Source of the DNA: Palleronia aestuarii
GTDB taxonomy: Bacteria; Pseudomonadota; Alphaproteobacteria; Rhodobacterales; Rhodobacteraceae
NCBI RefSeq assembly: GCF_003253995.1
Contig: NZ_QKZL01000018.1
Span: 17,379-81,378, forward strand
Direction: 5' to 3'
DNA length: 64,000 nucleotides
The notes under the pieces were generated by a model. The model searched no databases, was not told the DNA's origin, and saw only the letters and a program-made list of their open reading frames with translations. Below are positions 43,525 to 53,611 of the stretch, one piece after another (the stretch's first letter is position 1; each line of letters begins with the position of its first letter). The translations under genes were made by a program, and so were the position numbers.

Positions 43525-44226
43525 ATGGTTCCCCATCCGCACCTGAACGCGCCCGCGGGGGGGTATGTCTTCGTCGTGACCTACGGCCGGTCCGGCTCGA
43601 CGGTCCTGCAGATGCTGCTGAACGCCATCCCGGGCTATTGCATCCGCGGCGAGAACGGCAACACGCTCTATCATCTCTTCCGCGCCTGGCACGTCCTCGA
43701 GACGACGGATTCGATCCGTCGCCTACGCCGGAACGGCAAGCGGACCGCCCCCCATCAGCCCTGGTACGGCATCGAGGACGCGGCCGCGGCGGATTACGCG
43801 CGCGACCTCGCGGACGCCTTCGTGCGCGACGTGCTGCGGCTGCCCCAGGGCACGCGGGTCGGCGGGTTCAAGGAGATCCGCTTCCACCAGGCCGGGGCCC
43901 ATCTCGGGGCCTATCTCGACTTCATGGCGATGGCCTTTCCCGGCGCGCGCTTCGTGATCAACACCCGCAATCTCGCGTCGGTGGCCCGGTCGAGCTGGTG
44001 GGCCCGGCAGCCGCCCGACAAGGTGGCCGAGATGCTGCGCCCGGCCGAGCAGGCCTTCGCGGCCTTCGCACAGCGCCATCCCGCGCGGACGATCGCGCTC
44101 CGCTACGAGGATTACGCCGCGGCGCCGGAGGCGCTGGCGCCGCTCTATGCCTTCCTGGGCGAGCGGTTCGACGGCGAGGCGGTCGCCCGGCTCATGGAGC
44201 GCCGGCTCGATCATTCGACGGGCTGA
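43525..44226 (+). CDS. Sulfotransferase-family protein
   Basis: A 233-residue sulfotransferase-type protein. The PAPS 5' loop is YGRSGSTVLQMLLN (20-33), and FVINTRNLASVARSSWW (near 145-161) carries the Arg and Ser expected for 3'-phosphate binding. ALRYEDYAAAPEALAPLYAFLGE near 193-215 is the family's usual C-terminal pattern. A good ribosome-binding site (AAAGGACG) precedes ATG 43525. The gene is divergent from the giant glycosyltransferase across 75 bases, so they may share regulation and modify the same glycan. Confidence 0.85.
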   Translation: MVPHPHLNAPAGGYVFVVTYGRSGSTVLQMLLNAIPGYCIRGENGNTLYHLFRAWHVLETTDSIRRLRRNGKRTAPHQPWYGIEDAAAADYARDLADAFVRDVLRLPQGTRVGGFKEIRFHQAGAHLGAYLDFMAMAFPGARFVINTRNLASVARSSWWARQPPDKVAEMLRPAEQAFAAFAQRHPARTIALRYEDYAAAPEALAPLYAFLGERFDGEAVARLMERRLDHSTG

Positions 44227-44293
44227 CACGCTGGCAAAGGGCGTGCGGCGGGGCTAGAACCGGCCGCGTGCCGCATCGTTCGAGGATCTTTCC

Positions 44294-45028
44294 ATGCTCC
44301 TGAGCTTCGAGCGCCGCTTCCTCTTCGTGGCCAACACCAAGACCGCCTCGACCTCGATCGAGAGCGTGCTCAGGCCCCATGCCGAGATCGTCCGGGCGGG
44401 CAGCCCGGCCCTGAAGCACACGCCGCTCGCGCGCGCGCTCGACGAGCACCAGGAGGATTTCGCCCGGGCCGGGCGGAGCCCCGCGGATCTGCTGAAATTC
44501 GGGGTGATGCGCGATCCGGTGGACTGGATCCTCTCCTGGTACCGCTACCGCCGCGGCAACGACGTGGAAAGCCCGCTGCCGGCCGACATGGATTTTCCCG
44601 CCTTCTGGGCACGGGCCGACTGGAATATCCGCCGGGCCGATGGATCGCGCTACCTGCAGCGCGACCTCTTCTGCGCGCCCGACGGCCGGCTCCTCGCCGA
44701 TCTGGTTATCCCCTTCGACCGGATCGAGCCCGTCTTCGGGGCGGTCCGCGCGGGCCTCGGCCTGCCCCCGGCTGAGGCGCTGCCGCGGGAGAACCGCTCT
44801 AGGCTCGGGGCGACCGATCCGCTGCCGCCCGCGCTTCTGGAGGAGATGCGCGCCTTCTATGCCGAGGATTACGCGCTCTGGGACCGGCTCGGGGAGATCA
44901 ATGCACCCGCCCTTGCGCGGCTCGAGGCGGGCGCGTGGCGGCCCTCCGGCCTCCGCCGCGCCCTGTCGCCTTTCCTGGAGGGGGCGAAGCGGGCCTGGAG
45001 CAGGGGCCGCCCGGCGCGCCGCCCCTAG
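44294..45028 (+). CDS. Sulfotransferase-family protein (Gal-3-O/HS2ST-like)
   Basis: A 244-residue protein with FVANTKTASTSIESVL (11-26), the PAPS loop form (K-T-A-S-T/S) of Golgi-type carbohydrate sulfotransferases and bacterial sulfotransferase family 2. The second motif is FGVMRDPVDWILSWYRYRR (near 73-91). It follows the previous sulfotransferase by 67 bases in the same direction, probably as an operon. It is convergent with the UDP-galactopyranose mutase gene. A sugar acceptor in the capsule is inferred from context. Confidence 0.82.
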   Translation: MLLSFERRFLFVANTKTASTSIESVLRPHAEIVRAGSPALKHTPLARALDEHQEDFARAGRSPADLLKFGVMRDPVDWILSWYRYRRGNDVESPLPADMDFPAFWARADWNIRRADGSRYLQRDLFCAPDGRLLADLVIPFDRIEPVFGAVRAGLGLPPAEALPRENRSRLGATDPLPPALLEEMRAFYAEDYALWDRLGEINAPALARLEAGAWRPSGLRRALSPFLEGAKRAWSRGRPARRP

Positions 45029-45056
45029 ACCGCCCGTACGCCCGGCGCGGTGCGCC

Positions 45057-46265
<1,209 letters not shown>

Positions 46266-46682
46266 TCAGGGCGCGATCGGCCGCGCGCGCCCGTCTTCGT
46301 CGAGCGCCACGAAGGTAAAGGTCGCCTCCGTCACCTTCTCCGTCTCGTGGCTGTCGCGCGACCGCCGCCAGGCGCCCACGCGGATCTGCATGGAACTGCG
46401 CCCCGTGCCCAGGAGCGTGGCGTGGAGCGAGACCTCGTCGCCCACCTTCACGGGGCGCAGGAACTTCATCCCCTCGACCGCGATCGTGGCCGCGCGGCCA
46501 CGGGCGGTGAGCGCGGCGAGGTTGCCCGCGGCGAGATCCATCTGGCTCATCAGCCAGCCGCCGAAGATGTCGCCCGCAGGGTTGGTATCGGCGGGCATGG
46601 CGATGGTGCGGATCGCGGGCGCGCCCGCAGGCGGGGTGTCGGTCCTGCCCGTATCGTCCGTTCCGGGATCTTCCGTCATCAT
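46266..46682 (-). CDS. Acyl-CoA thioesterase, YciA-type hotdog fold
   Basis: A 138-residue single-hotdog acyl-CoA thioesterase. TIAMPADTNPAGDIFGGWLMSQMDLAAG (in parts, 25-52) has the YciA/BFIT catalytic Asn-Asp region, with VKVGDEVSLHATLLGTGRSSM near 76-96 and VTEATFTFVALD near 114-125. A strong ribosome-binding site (AAAGGAG, 10 bases upstream) supports ATG 46682. It hydrolyses acyl-CoAs in the cytoplasm. It has no evident link to polysaccharide synthesis and may be a housekeeping passenger. Confidence 0.9.
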   Translation of the reverse strand: MMTEDPGTDDTGRTDTPPAGAPAIRTIAMPADTNPAGDIFGGWLMSQMDLAAGNLAALTARGRAATIAVEGMKFLRPVKVGDEVSLHATLLGTGRSSMQIRVGAWRRSRDSHETEKVTEATFTFVALDEDGRARPIAP

Positions 46683-46770
46683 TGCCCGCGCTCCTTTTTC
46701 GTCCGGCCGGGAAGGCGCGGGATCAGGTGAATTCCGTGCCGTCCGCAACGGTCCCCTCCCGGCGCGGCCC

Positions 46771-47517
46771 TCATATCCGCGCCTCGAGGAACTTGAGCCC
46801 GTCGGCATCGAGCCAGGCCGCGCTCAGCACACCGGTCTCCCAGGCGCCGGTATCGACGCCGATCCGGCCGGGAGCGACCTGCGGCGCGTCATGCGCCACA
46901 TGGCCGTGGACCACCCAGAGCCCGTCGCGCCGCCGCCGTCCGAAATCCGGATGCCCCCAGAGGAGCGCGTCCTCGGACTGGCTCGACATCGGCAGGCGTG
47001 GATCGGCGGCGGCATGGACGGCCGCGATCCCCTCGCCGATCCAGAATTGCGGCAGCCGCGCGAGCCAGGGCTGCAGCCCCTCGGGCAGGGCGCGGCGCAA
47101 CGCATCGGCGGCCAGGACCGGATCCTCGATTCCGCCCTCCACGCCGAAGGAGGCGAGTGTCGCCCGCCCGCCCCGCTCGAGCCAGGCGGCATGGGCGTCG
47201 GGAGCGGTCAGGAAGTCGAGCAGCATTCGCTCGTGGTTGCCCATGAGGCAGATCACCCGCTCGGGATCGGCGGCGTGCAGGGCGCGCAGCTCGCGCAGCA
47301 CCCCCGCGGAGGCCGGTCCGCGGTCGATCATGTCACCGAGAATCACCAATCGGGCACGTCCCGCCGCGGGCTCGGCCGCGATGCGCACGAGCATGGCCCT
47401 CAGAAGGTCGTGGCGTCCGTGGATGTCGCCCACGAGACAGACCGGCCGCTCCGGCCGCGGCGCCCGCGCCGCGGCGCGCCGGCCGCGGGCGAGGCGGCGG
47501 AGATGTCTCAGGATCAT
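46771..47517 (-). CDS. Metallophosphoesterase (PP2A/ApaH-like)
   Basis: A 248-residue calcineurin-like phosphoesterase. The five metal motifs are in order: GDIHGRHDLL (~30-39), GDMIDRGP (~61-68), GNHERM (~91-96), a His in AAVHAAAD (~165), and WVVHGHVAHD (~202-211). Relatives include bacterial serine/threonine phosphatases and enzymes on dinucleoside polyphosphates, and such genes are common inside exopolysaccharide loci of this bacterial order, where the role is unclear. ATG 47517 has GAGG upstream; ATG 47535 is possible. Confidence 0.9.
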   Translation of the reverse strand: MILRHLRRLARGRRAAARAPRPERPVCLVGDIHGRHDLLRAMLVRIAAEPAAGRARLVILGDMIDRGPASAGVLRELRALHAADPERVICLMGNHERMLLDFLTAPDAHAAWLERGGRATLASFGVEGGIEDPVLAADALRRALPEGLQPWLARLPQFWIGEGIAAVHAAADPRLPMSSQSEDALLWGHPDFGRRRRDGLWVVHGHVAHDAPQVAPGRIGVDTGAWETGVLSAAWLDADGLKFLEARI

Positions 47518-47616
47518 GCGGTCCGGGCCTCGCATCCTTTGAGGGACGGACCTGGATCTAGAGAGGTTTGTCGGGAGTGGAAACGCAAAAAGCCGTGGCG
47601 GGACGGCCTGTCGCCG

Positions 47617-47823
47617 TCAGTCGCGCCCTTCGGCGGCCACGAAGGCGGGACGGACCGGCACGGCGGGGCAGAGCATGAGGATGCCGGCCGTGCAGAGCAG
47701 GCCCGCCATGCCGCCGACCGGATAGGCCAGAAGGGAGGCGAGGATCCCCATATCGGCGAGGAAAGCGGTGATCATGCTGGCCAGACCGGTCAGGATTCCA
47801 ACGAGGACGAGTACGAGAGCCAT
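47617..47823 (-). CDS. Small hydrophobic membrane protein
   Basis: A 68-residue protein with two hydrophobic segments (ALVLVLVGILTGLASMITAFL in parts, 2-22; and LLAYPVGGMAGLLCTAGILML in parts, 28-48) and a short polar tail. A good ribosome-binding site (CGGAGG, 6 bases upstream) precedes ATG 47823. Function unknown. It is transcribed alone, 99 bases before the phosphoesterase, and could be a small inner-membrane accessory protein. Confidence 0.7.
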   Translation of the reverse strand: MALVLVLVGILTGLASMITAFLADMGILASLLAYPVGGMAGLLCTAGILMLCPAVPVRPAFVAAEGRD

Positions 47824-47894
47824 GATCCACCTCCGCTTCCACAAGGGGCTTGCGCCACCGTGATCGACCATAGGGATGGAACATGAACGAGGAC

Positions 47895-48635
47895 TTAACC
47901 CGGTCCCGTGGCAGCGGTCTCCCGGTCATTCCTCCCGTATTTCCACATCCAGACGGCGGTCCCTGTCATCCCTACCAGATACCCGCCTGCATGGGTTTGC
48001 CATGCCAGGATGCCGTCCTGTATGACATACATCCCAAAGTTGAGCAACATGAGGATAGCGCTCACGAGAAGGATTCGGATCCACTGCCGGTCCTCGAAAT
48101 GGCGCAGCACGACCAGCGCGCCCACGAGGCCGAAGAGCCCGCCCGAGGCGCCTACCATCGGATCGTGGGAGGTCGAGAGAAGGCCGAAGGCCGCAGCCCC
48201 GCCCAGCACCGAGATCGTCCAGACGAAGGCGAAGCCCCTTTGGCCCATGCGGGCAGTCACTTGCGGGGCGAGCCAGACGAGCACCACCATGTTGCCCAGG
48301 AGATGCGACGGCCCCGCATGGAGCAGCGAGTAGGTGAAGAACATCAGCACCCGCTGGCCGGGATAGTTCGGCTGCCAATCGCCGAGGATACCCGCCCAGA
48401 AGGCACCATAGCCGAGCGCGGTGAGCCGCCAGCGCGGCGACCCGATCCAGCCCTGATCCGACAACCACAAGACGAGTTCGATTGCGCTGCTGACCCCGAT
48501 CAGGATCAGGAGCAGCACGCCGAGCCCCGTGCCGCCGACCGGGACGGGCCCCGTGGCGCGCGCGGGGTCCGCGACGGTGGGGCCGTCTGGATCAGGGCGC
48601 GATCGCGATGCGCCGCCGCGGAGAGGCTCAGACAT
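47895..48635 (-). CDS. Rhomboid-family intramembrane serine protease
   Basis: A 246-residue polytopic protein with a ~35-residue disordered cytoplasmic N-terminus and about six membrane helices. The serine motif is GASGGLFG with S164 and the catalytic histidine H215 in WQTHAGGYLVG; HLLGNMVVL (111-119) is the typical H-x2-x-N motif of helix 2. Rhomboids cleave single-span membrane proteins. ATG 48635 has a purine-rich GAGAAAGAG upstream. A substrate is not evident; in other bacteria rhomboids cooperate with surface-protein sorting signals, and a VPLPA-tailed protein is encoded 10 kb away, but no link is shown. Confidence 0.92.
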   Translation of the reverse strand: MSEPLRGGASRSRPDPDGPTVADPARATGPVPVGGTGLGVLLLILIGVSSAIELVLWLSDQGWIGSPRWRLTALGYGAFWAGILGDWQPNYPGQRVLMFFTYSLLHAGPSHLLGNMVVLVWLAPQVTARMGQRGFAFVWTISVLGGAAAFGLLSTSHDPMVGASGGLFGLVGALVVLRHFEDRQWIRILLVSAILMLLNFGMYVIQDGILAWQTHAGGYLVGMTGTAVWMWKYGRNDRETAATGPG

Positions 48636-48707
48636 TCTCTTTCTCACCGATGAACGGGGCACGTGCCGTCCGCCCGTCCGCGATCCGTTGCCCGGGATAG
48701 GGACCGG

Positions 48708-50042
48708 TCAGGGCCGGAACGTCACCTGCCGGCGCAGGTCGAACGAGATCCTGTTGTCGTGGGCGCGGTCCGCGAAGCCGTTATCCTCGATCCGGTGCGC
48801 GAGGCTCACGGAAAGGCTCCAATCCTCCGACAGGGTCCGGTTCAGTTCGATCGCGGCGCGGCCGAAGCTCTCGGTCTCGTCGTTATCGCCCGTCGCGTCG
48901 CTGCGCAGATAGGAGAGGTCGAGCCCCATGGAGGTGAGCGGGGTCAGCGGCCGGGAATAATCGAGCGAGAGGCCCGTGACCCGCCGCTCCTCGTCGTCGC
49001 TGCCCGAGCGCACTTCGCGGGTGAGGTCGAGCGAGAGCGCGCCCTGCCTCAGGTCGCGGGAGGCCGAGAGGCGGCCGGTCGGCAGTACGTCGCCGCCCTC
49101 GGTCCGGGTCGCGCCGATCTGCCCCGTGAGGGTCCAGAGCGGCAGGTCGAGGCTGCGCTCGAGTCCCAGCGTGAACCTCTCGCCATCCTCGGTGGAGACG
49201 GCCTCCGTCACGAGGCCGATCGAGCCCGCCTGCGTGGCCCGGTTCAGGTCGAGCGACAGGACGAACGTGTCGCGCCGACCCTCGTCGTCGTTGTCCTGTT
49301 CGTAGCTGCTGTAGTCGAGATCCAGTCGGGCCTGCGTGACCGGATTGAGATCGAAGCGCAGGCCGATCCCGGCCCGGTGACGGTTCTCGTCCTCGAGCCC
49401 GCCCGTCGACGAATCGTCGTAGCGCAGCCCGCTCAGCCCGGCCGACAGGATAATGCCGAAGGGCGCGGTGCGGCGCAGTTCGAGCGTGGTGTCGAGGCCG
49501 AAGCTCAGCCGCGTGCCGCGCTGCGTCGCCACGTCGAGATCGTCGAGCACGAGCGGATCGTCGAGATTGGGCACCCCGTCCCCGTCGGGATCGAGCAGGT
49601 CCACGATGTCGAGCGGCTCGATGAGGGCCACCTCCCGGCGGGACAGGAAGCCGTTGACGCCGAACCGCGCGTCGCGCGATTCCCGGTTGTAGCGGAGCCT
49701 CAGATCGGCGGAACTGAGCCCGTCGGAGACCGCGTCCTCGTCGGGTCCGTTCGAGGACCGCAGCTGGAAATCGCCCGAGAGCGCGAAGGATTGCCCGATA
49801 TTGGCAAGCAGGAGCGCGAAATCGAAACCCGCCGTCGCGCTTGTCGTGGAGCCCTCGCTGTCGGAGTCGAGATTGAGGTTGTCGTTCGCCTGGACCCCCA
49901 GGGACGTGCCGATGTTCAGTTCCCGGCCGGCCTCCTGGGCTTGCGCGCCATGCACGAGGAGGCCCGCGCAGACCCCGCTCAGCGCCAGCGCGGCGAGGCC
50001 GGGGGGCCGGCGGCCGGCCCGAAGGCGGGGAAGTCGCGTCAC
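48708..50042 (-). CDS. Outer-membrane beta-barrel protein of exopolysaccharide/exosortase locus
   Basis: A 444-residue protein with a Sec signal peptide (cleavage after VHGAQAQ near residue 36) and a long series of amphipathic beta-strands with Asp/Ser-rich turns, ending in an aromatic/hydrophobic strand (ISFDLRRQVTFRP). An insertion with LDPDGDGVPNLDDP (near 155-168) looks like a calcium-binding thrombospondin-type-3 loop. It resembles the barrel proteins associated with exosortase loci and may be the outer-membrane pore for the polymer. It follows the Wza-like gene by 46 bases in one operon. Confidence 0.85.
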   Translation of the reverse strand: MTRLPRLRAGRRPPGLAALALSGVCAGLLVHGAQAQEAGRELNIGTSLGVQANDNLNLDSDSEGSTTSATAGFDFALLLANIGQSFALSGDFQLRSSNGPDEDAVSDGLSSADLRLRYNRESRDARFGVNGFLSRREVALIEPLDIVDLLDPDGDGVPNLDDPLVLDDLDVATQRGTRLSFGLDTTLELRRTAPFGIILSAGLSGLRYDDSSTGGLEDENRHRAGIGLRFDLNPVTQARLDLDYSSYEQDNDDEGRRDTFVLSLDLNRATQAGSIGLVTEAVSTEDGERFTLGLERSLDLPLWTLTGQIGATRTEGGDVLPTGRLSASRDLRQGALSLDLTREVRSGSDDEERRVTGLSLDYSRPLTPLTSMGLDLSYLRSDATGDNDETESFGRAAIELNRTLSEDWSLSVSLAHRIEDNGFADRAHDNRISFDLRRQVTFRP

Positions 50043-50088
50043 GATTCGTCTCCTCGCGCCGGAATGCCGGTCCTCGATCTCGCGCGGA

Positions 50089-50727
50089 TCACTCGAAGAG
50101 GCGGCGCGTCGGCACCAGGATCACGTCGCCATCCTGCATCGCGATCGATCCGTTGCCGCTGCGCCCCTGGGAAATCGCCTCGTAGTTCAGCGGATAGACC
50201 GTCTCGCGCCCGGTGGCGGGATCGCGGCGGCGCAACTGCACCCGCTTCGTGGCGGCGAAGTTCGAGAAGCCGCCCATCTGCGCGAAGGCCTGCAGGAGCG
50301 TCGTGCCGGGTTCGAGCTCCAGCCGGCCGGGGGTGGCCACCTCGCCCATCACGTAGACGGCGATCGTCGGCGGCACGACCTCCTGTGGCTCGTCCTCTGC
50401 GGCCAGCTGTTCGAGCGAGACGAACACCGTGGGCGGGTTGCTGAAATTGGGCGAGAGCTGGGAGATCAGGTCAGATTGCACCGATTCCACCGACCGTCCC
50501 GCCGCCCGGATCGTGCCGGCGAGCGGGAAAGAGACCAGCCCGTCGGGCCGGACCAGGATGTTGCGGTTGAGCGAGGGATCCTCGAGGACCTCGACGGAGA
50601 GCACGTCGCCGGGGCCGAGCGCGTAGCTGTTTTGTGCAGCGGCACCGCCCGGCAGTCCGGCAGCAGCAGCGCAGATGACGGCAAAGACGGCCAGAAGCCA
50701 CCGGGTAAATGATATGCAACGCAACAT
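50089..50727 (-). CDS. Polysaccharide export protein, Wza/GumB type
   Basis: A 212-residue secreted protein. The signal peptide (WLLAVFAVICAAAAG... AAAQ) ends near residue 32. The polysaccharide-export motif YALGPGDVLSVEVLEDPSLN (35-54) starts the mature part, and an SLBB domain (VYVMGEVATPGRLELEPGTTLLQAFAQMGG in parts, ~123-152) follows, ending with DGDVILVP. It lacks a lipobox cysteine and the long Wza C-terminal helix, as in GumB. It likely forms part of the periplasmic/outer-membrane export channel with the barrel protein downstream. Confidence 0.92.
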   Translation of the reverse strand: MLRCISFTRWLLAVFAVICAAAAGLPGGAAAQNSYALGPGDVLSVEVLEDPSLNRNILVRPDGLVSFPLAGTIRAAGRSVESVQSDLISQLSPNFSNPPTVFVSLEQLAAEDEPQEVVPPTIAVYVMGEVATPGRLELEPGTTLLQAFAQMGGFSNFAATKRVQLRRRDPATGRETVYPLNYEAISQGRSGNGSIAMQDGDVILVPTRRLFE

Positions 50728-50979
50728 CCGGTCCTCTCATCAAGATCAGGTCGTGCCGGCGGCGGGCACGGGATCGTGGTCCCGTTGATGCCACCCGGCC
50801 CGGCGCGGCGCAACATCCCCTGCACGGCCCCCCCTCCCGCGGCGGGCGGGGGACCGCTTGTGTGGCGTGGAAGCCTCGTTCGGGACGGGCGGTACCGGCG
50901 GCGCCCGGAACGGGCGGCCCGCATGGGGCCCGCGACGGGCGGAATGCGTGCCCCGCCCCGCCACGGGCGGGGCGCGCGC
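50728..50979. other. Intergenic region with GC hairpin and repeated ACGGGCGG
   Basis: These 252 bases separate the TPR lipoprotein gene from the Wza-like gene, both on the minus strand. A GCCCCGCC-ACG-GGCGGGGC hairpin lies at 50955-50973 directly after the TPR gene and may end its transcript. ACGGGCGG occurs four times (50884, 50909, 50934, 50963), the first three exactly 25 bases apart. The Wza-like gene promoter should lie nearer 50730-50850. No gene is seen. Confidence 0.5.
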
Positions 50980-53469
50980 CTATTCGGAGGCCGGTGCGGC
51001 GGCGGGGTCCGGCGCCGCCTCCTGATCCGGAGCGGCAGGCGCGAGCCCGTCCAGCGTGTCGCGCGCGGTTTCCATCTGCGGCAGCGGCCGGTCGCCGGCG
51101 AGATCGAGCGCCTCGGTCAGCCGCTCTCGCGCCTCCGCCGGACGGTCGAGCTCGGCGTAGGTCATGCCGAGATGGTACTGCACCAGCGCATCCTCGGGCA
51201 GTCCGTTCGCCGCGGCCTCCAGATAGCCGAGCGCCTCCTCGGTATTGCCCTGCCGGTAGGCGATCCAGCCATAGGTGTCCTGGAAGGCGGGGATCTCCGT
51301 GCCGCGGAGCCGGCGGGCGACGGCCGCCGCCCGATCGAGCGTCGCTTCGTCCTCGGAATGGCTCGACAGGAGGCTCGCGAGGTTGTTGGCGATCACCACG
51401 TTCGACGTGTTCTCGGCATAGAGCGCCTCGTAGAGCGCGATGGCGCCGTCGATATTGCCCTCCCGCTCCAGTTCTCCGGCCTTCAGGATCTTCAGGTCGC
51501 GGGAGTCGGGCATCGCCTCCATCGCGGCGTCGAGCACCCGCGTGGCCTCGTCCCGGCGGTCGCCCGAGGACAGCAGGGTGTAGAGCTGGCGCACCGGCGC
51601 CAGGGCCTGCGGCTCGTCGGCGATCAGGTCGCGCAGGATGCGTTCGGTCCGCTCCGGATCACCTTCCATGGTGGCGAGGCCGGCATCGATCTGGCGCAGC
51701 GCCGGATCGTCGGGGGATTGCTCGAGGGCCGTGTCGAGATAGGCCCGGGCATCGCCGATACGCCCCGCCATCAACTGGGTGCGGACGACCGCGAGCACCG
51801 CCGCGGCGGCATCGTCCTGCTGGGCCGCGCGATCCTCGAGAAGGGCGAGACCGTCGTCGAACCGGCCCTGACGCAGCAGGATGCCCGTCTGGAGCGATTG
51901 CGCCGCGTCCGCGGCCCGCGGATCGTCCTCGATCAGTTCCAGATCGCGGATGATGCCGCGCACGAGGCCGAGCGAGTCGTCCTCGAGCGCGAGGCGGGCG
52001 GATTGCAGGAGGATGTCGATATTGCCGGGATTGGCCGCACGGGCCTCGGCCAGGACCGAGCGGGCGGACGCGGCGCGTCCCTCGCCCAGGAGATAGGCGG
52101 CGTAGCGCAGCGATTCCGCGGGGGCCGCGTTGGAGATGTCGACGGCCAGCGCCAGCCGTTCGCCCTGCAGCTCGGGGCTGCCGTCGCGCTCATGCGCATC
52201 GGCGAGCAGCAGGATCGTCTCGGTGTCGCGCGGGCTTTGGTCGAGCGCGCGGCGCAGGTCGATGATCGCCTGGCCCGGCTCGTCGCTGTCGATCAGCATC
52301 TGGCCGCGCAGCTTCAGCGCCGTCACGTTCGACGTGTCGGTCTCGAGGATCTCCTCGACGAGGGCGCGCGCGCCGGTCCGGTTGCCGGTCGCCACGAGCA
52401 TCTGCGCCAGCGCGCCCTTCAGGCGCTGCGTCTGGGCGGTGTCGGCCGGGGCGTCGGCGATGATGCGCTGCATCTGCGCGATCGCCGCGTCCCGTTCGCC
52501 GTCCTGGAAATCGTAGCTCGCCTGCATCGAGCGATAGAGCGCCGCGTTCTCGGGATTGTCGGCATTGGCTTCGACCAGACGGTCGATCTCGGCCCGGGCC
52601 GCGTCGCGGTCGCGCGCCTCCTCGAGGAAGCGGATGACCGTGACATGACCCTCGACCGGGCCGGTATCGGCGCCCGCGAGGCCGCGCAGGAAATCCTCGG
52701 CCGCGTCGTAATCGTCCTGCTGGATGTACCACGAGATCAGCGACCGTTGGACAGTCTCGTCCTCGGGGAAGCGTTCGTACATCTCCCGCAGATGCGCGCC
52801 GATCGCATCGGTCTCTCCAAGCGTGCCCAGTACGCGCAGCTTCAGCGTGCTGTATTCGATATTGTCCGGTGCCGTGGCGATCGCGCGGTCGATGTCGGCG
52901 AGCGCGTCGGTGAAGCGCTCCGTGGCCAGCTCCTCGCTGATCACCACGCGGCGCGCGATCAGGTTGTCCGGGTCCTCCTCCAGGATCGCGCGGGCCGCCG
53001 TCTCGCCCTCGGTGCGGGCCGCCTGGTCCTCGTCGATCGCGGCCTGGCGGTAATCGAGCGCGGTGCGGATCGCGCGGGCCTCGAGCGGTTCGGAATCGAG
53101 CTCGATTGCGGCGCGACCGTGGCGCTCGGCCTCTTCCCAGTTCTGTTCGGCGATCGCGATCGTGGCGAGACGGCGGCGGACCTCCGCATCCTCGGGATAT
53201 TGCTCGGCCAGACGCAGGTATTGTCCATAGCCGCCGCGGGTATCGCCATCCTCCATCAGGATCTCGGCCAGGCGCAGCCGGGCGTCGCGATGCGCGCCGT
53301 CGTAGCGGAAGACGTTGCGGAATTCGACGGCGGCCCGGTCGGCGTCGCCGGCCTCGAGGAGGGCCAGGCCGGAGCGATAGAACTCGTCGGCGCGTTCCTC
53401 GGAATTCTGGCAAGCCGACAGAAGCAGGGTCGCGCCGAGAAGTGCGGCGGTAAGGGGGCGAAGGATCAT
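50980..53469 (-). CDS. TPR-repeat lipoprotein of exopolysaccharide/exosortase system
   Basis: An 829-residue lipoprotein. The signal peptide ends in the lipobox LLSAC, with the lipidated cysteine at C20. The rest is a continuous superhelix of TPR-like repeats (A-x-x-x-Y/F-x2-A-L... patterns from residue 30 to about 800), with a proline/alanine-rich tail. It resembles the PrsT-type TPR lipoproteins of exosortase-associated polysaccharide loci and probably scaffolds the secretion machinery in the periplasm or at the outer membrane. ATG 53469 is chosen for the lipobox spacing. Second gene after the sugar transferase. Confidence 0.9.
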   Translation of the reverse strand: MILRPLTAALLGATLLLSACQNSEERADEFYRSGLALLEAGDADRAAVEFRNVFRYDGAHRDARLRLAEILMEDGDTRGGYGQYLRLAEQYPEDAEVRRRLATIAIAEQNWEEAERHGRAAIELDSEPLEARAIRTALDYRQAAIDEDQAARTEGETAARAILEEDPDNLIARRVVISEELATERFTDALADIDRAIATAPDNIEYSTLKLRVLGTLGETDAIGAHLREMYERFPEDETVQRSLISWYIQQDDYDAAEDFLRGLAGADTGPVEGHVTVIRFLEEARDRDAARAEIDRLVEANADNPENAALYRSMQASYDFQDGERDAAIAQMQRIIADAPADTAQTQRLKGALAQMLVATGNRTGARALVEEILETDTSNVTALKLRGQMLIDSDEPGQAIIDLRRALDQSPRDTETILLLADAHERDGSPELQGERLALAVDISNAAPAESLRYAAYLLGEGRAASARSVLAEARAANPGNIDILLQSARLALEDDSLGLVRGIIRDLELIEDDPRAADAAQSLQTGILLRQGRFDDGLALLEDRAAQQDDAAAAVLAVVRTQLMAGRIGDARAYLDTALEQSPDDPALRQIDAGLATMEGDPERTERILRDLIADEPQALAPVRQLYTLLSSGDRRDEATRVLDAAMEAMPDSRDLKILKAGELEREGNIDGAIALYEALYAENTSNVVIANNLASLLSSHSEDEATLDRAAAVARRLRGTEIPAFQDTYGWIAYRQGNTEEALGYLEAAANGLPEDALVQYHLGMTYAELDRPAEARERLTEALDLAGDRPLPQMETARDTLDGLAPAAPDQEAAPDPAAAPASE

Positions 53470-53611
53470 GGCTTGCTCACTACAGGAAAAGGTCTGCACG
53501 AGTTACGAAGCCGACGTGGAAAAAGCATGATCCTCTCGAAATTGTCATCGAGAGGATCGGCTGAAGTCGGTCGTCGAGCGGTCGCCCAGAGGCGAAACGG
53601 ACCTTCTCGGT

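Noticed and set aside
36493..44226. Very long plus-strand open frames (over 1000 codons each) opposite the giant glycosyltransferase
   Set aside because: They are antisense shadows caused by very high GC at third positions. Their products are Arg/Gly/Ala-rich without domains, whereas the minus-strand frame has clear glycosyltransferase motifs. Only the last part (from 43525) is a real gene.
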